Shown: positions 63,601-64,000 of the stretch, piece by piece
How the letters are laid out: each line of letters opens with the position of its first letter
Numbering within the stretch: position 1 is the stretch's first letter
NCBI GenBank assembly: GCA_935421135.1
Contig: OW285191.1
Coordinates: 18,802,700-18,866,699, forward strand
Source of the DNA: Bugulina stolonifera
Taxonomy: Eukaryota; Bryozoa; Gymnolaemata; Cheilostomatida; Bugulidae
Reading direction: 5' to 3'
DNA length: 64,000 nucleotides
Notes under the pieces: generated by a model
Told to the model about the DNA's origin: nothing
What the model saw: only the letters and a program-made list of their open reading frames with translations
Database searches by the model: none
Position numbers and translations under genes: made by a program

Positions 63601-63829
63601 TGTCTATATGTATGTCCATGATATTACTGCATTACTGTATATTGTTATATACATGTGTACATAGTACAATTAATGTCTATTATATGGTATTACTGTATAT
63701 TGTTTTTGTCTACTAGGTCTGCTGTCTAGTCTACGCCCACCATTGCCTGACAACAGACAGAGAAAACCAGACAAACTAAGTACATACTCTTTTAAAGGAC
63801 TCAACAGATATTTTACAAGCAATTACTAG
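57606..63829 (+). CDS. MRPS18A: Mitochondrial ribosomal protein mL66 (MRPS18A)
   Basis: Exons: 57606-57789, 62989-63023, 63175-63276, 63414-63537, 63717-63829; 558 nt, 185 aa (human MRPS18A 196 aa). The N-terminus MASLGVFKICSKLLRNTC is basic, amphipathic and rich in hydroxyl residues, as expected for a mitochondrial presequence. The bS18-like core has CPLC (Cys 95, 98), DVLIIKQFLKKDGRLLAR and HTGLC (Cys 131), matching the S18A order CPIC...TGLC; RLAHMAHNAGLL and LNRYFTSNY follow. It is a structural protein of the mitoribosome, in the large subunit (mL66). Compared with human, the C-terminal extension after LNRY is short. Intron 1 is 5.2 kb because it holds a LINE nested in a MITE; the other introns are about 140-180 bp. 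AATAAA at 63946-63951 is a likely polyadenylation signal. Confidence 0.94.
57828..57965. mobile_element. Left half of a MITE split by the LINE
   Basis: TAGTATCTCCTTGACC, CAAGCACAGGCCAACTTGCT, AGCTCACTTTTGTTATAGGG and TGGCCTGGGCCAAAA follow the same order as the complete MITE at 53118-53389. The match stops near 57965 and resumes at 62093 on the other side of the LINE. Confidence 0.75.
58109..59170 (+). CDS. LINE ORF1: PHD finger, coiled coil, L1-ORF1-like RNA-binding region
   Basis: 353 aa. A C4HC3 PHD-type zinc finger spans about residues 34-98 (CGKC, CDRC, WYHGIC, WYCDQC). A coiled coil follows, rich in Lys/Glu/Gln (about 120-200; LEEIERSIKTMQQTYADAL, QQQMKIAAESNNSAEQL). Then comes RKLNAILYGITEVDD and a basic domain (AAFRLGRRKK, IKLIFENESTKWEFVKRVNS) resembling the RNA-binding part of LINE ORF1 proteins. 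It probably coats the RNA as a chaperone. The stop TAA at 59168-59170 is two bases before ATG 59173, so ORF2 may be reached by termination-reinitiation; an alternative ORF2 start at 59122 overlaps ORF1. Confidence 0.88.
   Translation: MCPIMPPPPVSQPNLSQKQENQADGEGDENRIPCGKCKQTDCTMTIGQGRTRACKTNWIRCDRCLTWYHGICQDLQTADVNNIKKLEKHGVRWYCDQCTAGEDGGTRSTDGVSDSAPTLQHKVTMNKLEEIERSIKTMQQTYADALKSSKDQITELKNMNAESTKQLKESQQQMKIAAESNNSAEQLIRRQQQISEMESRKLNAILYGITEVDDTPIIDQVKNFMKHECFKRLNLPVAAFRLGRRKKVETESQGQEVKSPRPIKLIFENESTKWEFVKRVNSGEMKRDRIFCKIDTSQEVRDQEWALREQIREYRKEDNGSQYRIRNLHIEQKQPSGEWTALKPVKNSKETDF
59122..61944 (+). CDS. LINE ORF2: APE-type endonuclease and reverse transcriptase
   Basis: 940 aa from ATG 59122, or 923 aa from ATG 59173. 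The N-terminal AP-endonuclease-like domain shows ANTRSIKGK, CLTETHLD, RGGGVLIAI, VGDMNLP and the catalytic GMSDHYLI. The reverse transcriptase shows YRPISLTSIPCKMMEHIV, HGFRRGMSCETQL, VVLDFKKAFDKVPH, SGVPQGSVLGPTLFLIYIND and the YADD box (about residues 669-672). The C-terminal TYLGVVM and the YTSLCRPILEYADTVWDP region are as in CR1, L2, Rex1 and Jockey-type elements; I cannot assign the clade exactly. All catalytic motifs appear intact, so the copy may be competent. Confidence 0.93.
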   Translation: MDSPETSKELQGDRLLKMLLANTRSIKGKTAELHSLTVDINIVCLTETHLDCTIPSKSIITDSKKTVLRKDRNNRGGGVLIAIDSDLNPKRVNIATDEEIVAVKIDPKIIICCYYRPHIYIRNISKIRAVYEEVIGKHPDHRIMLVGDMNLPEIEWQTGRLRQNAQYKQIHADFLALLQESSLKQLVKQPTHVLGNTLDLICTNSPELVKDIEVISPGMSDHYLITSQLVKHKPKELLTQPREIKLYKQVKVEQYRESMQEAADRLADMRDPDVMWNHFTQSLDRAQRDHIPTKLLQPKNDKWPEWMDKKTHKLIQKHRKTWKKYRETGDKFFLQKYHAERRTSKIECQREKREHLVERICKPLQRGNSKPFYKHLKQTKSNNDSHMRLVNQHDETIDEPSRCAEILNKYFQDQFCDDQQISDARQLDTTDADPIEVTAEGLINLINSLPNGKSPGPDGIRKPDLLVDVRMSAVCLQHIFQASLDSGKLPTQWKLAYVTPVHKGGDRETTNNYRPISLTSIPCKMMEHIVLHYMNQKLNDFLHNRQHGFRRGMSCETQLCATFHELAKAAEATKTTHAVVLDFKKAFDKVPHALLMRKLKLVPDMHPQLVNWIQDFLIHRRQRVVIKGESSSELEVTSGVPQGSVLGPTLFLIYINDLPLEVNCSVSLYADDTLLYQTVDTDDDAIHFQNNIDAIHKWSVDWKMPFNDKKCKVIAFGNQNSRPTYKLGETVMEWVDKTTYLGVVMQSNLKFDQHMALKREKASRTLGAIKHILHGAPKEGRLLAYTSLCRPILEYADTVWDPTLAKDIESLEMIQHRAVRFIARLRGRESVTEACSELGLQPLKQRRRNHRLALLMKILQEEERHSALSLAYDEITRDRKSMTMTTRSAARGELTSVSATSQIYHGSFLPRTIRDTRVNTTVTSRTQHLPVTEGCSPTPL
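62093..62240. mobile_element. Right half of the MITE split by the LINE
   Basis: TGTGCCGATGAGCTAAGGAT, GCGGCTATCTTGGGATTT and CCAAGAGGTTTCGATGACACT continue the MITE order exactly where the left half stops. Confidence 0.75.
62440..62630. mobile_element. Partial MITE copy in inverse orientation (family member 3)
   Basis: GTCGAAAGGCTGTTGACCTG, ATTTTGCTTGGTCAGAGGAAACCATTGG (split in two motifs), CCCTGTGACAGAAGTGGGCC and CGCGAAGACACTGTGAC match the reverse complement of the complete copy at 53118-53389. The part corresponding to its right terminus is missing. Confidence 0.72.
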
Positions 63830-63945
63830 TACTGTACTGTACAACATCTTTGCTTCATATTATTATTATTTGTATCATTGTCATTTCTCAACTGTTTACT
63901 AGCAGATATAATAAGCATTGCCTTATTTATACCAATCTGGTTTGG

Positions 63946-63951
63946 AATAAA
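63946..63951 (+). terminator. Polyadenylation signal of MRPS18A
   Basis: AATAAA 117 nt after the stop codon, in an AT-rich 3' flank. Confidence 0.6.
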
Positions 63952-64000
63952 TACCTTGCTTTGAAATTGATTTAACACTTTAACAGTCTTGTACTCATAT

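Overview
This is nuclear DNA of an animal (Metazoa). It is AT-rich, the genes are split into many small exons by short GT-AG introns, and introns and spacers are full of minisatellites and small foldback or MITE-like elements. DEG/ENaC channels (animal-specific as far as I know), IgGFc-binding-type secreted modules and a PHD-ORF1/EN-RT LINE all point to an animal. The dense, AT-rich, TACATGTA-rich layout would suit an early-branching invertebrate such as a demosponge, but that placement is an inference. I joined exons by hand using splice sites, reading phase and remembered family similarity; every recognised model closes in frame.

Layout from left to right. (1) 8-843, minus: the 5' part of an unrecognised gene that runs off the left edge. 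(2) 2670-7627, minus: a sorting nexin of the SNX5/6 type, 13 exons, about 407 aa. (3) 9009-12493, plus: XRCC3, a RAD51 paralogue, 8 exons, 317 aa, divergent from the sorting nexin. (4) 12962-24916, minus: a 22-exon secreted modular protein of 1252 aa with signal peptide, Cys-rich/EGF modules, a Pro/Thr linker and two IgGFc-binding-like units. (5) 26669-30664 and 32734-38070, minus: two tandem DEG/ENaC channel genes with nearly identical exon structure. (6) 39459-56132, minus: RTEL1, a 26-exon Fe-S DEAH helicase of about 1164 aa. (7) 57606-63829, plus: MRPS18A (mL66), whose first intron holds an intact two-ORF LINE that is itself nested in a MITE.

The genes do not form one pathway. XRCC3 (recombination) and RTEL1 (D-loop/telomere helicase) both act in homologous recombination and lie about 27 kb apart, but nothing here shows co-regulation. 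RTEL1 and MRPS18A start divergently about 1.5 kb apart, and so do the sorting nexin and XRCC3.

The most unusual pattern is structural. Many minisatellites begin exactly at, or contain, a splice donor plus the exon tail next to it. The largest is a 3 kb array of about 98 units of 31 bp in RTEL1, each unit carrying a donor-like GTAAGT. The same kind of duplication has copied an acceptor, a 3' coding end with its stop codon, and in-frame alternative donors. Other clear elements are a hAT-like insertion with an 8-bp target-site duplication and an empty-site reference in neighbouring repeat copies, a 67-bp-arm hairpin in the RTEL1/MRPS18A promoter region, two foldback elements, a tRNA-like SINE family and a set of small dispersed hairpins.
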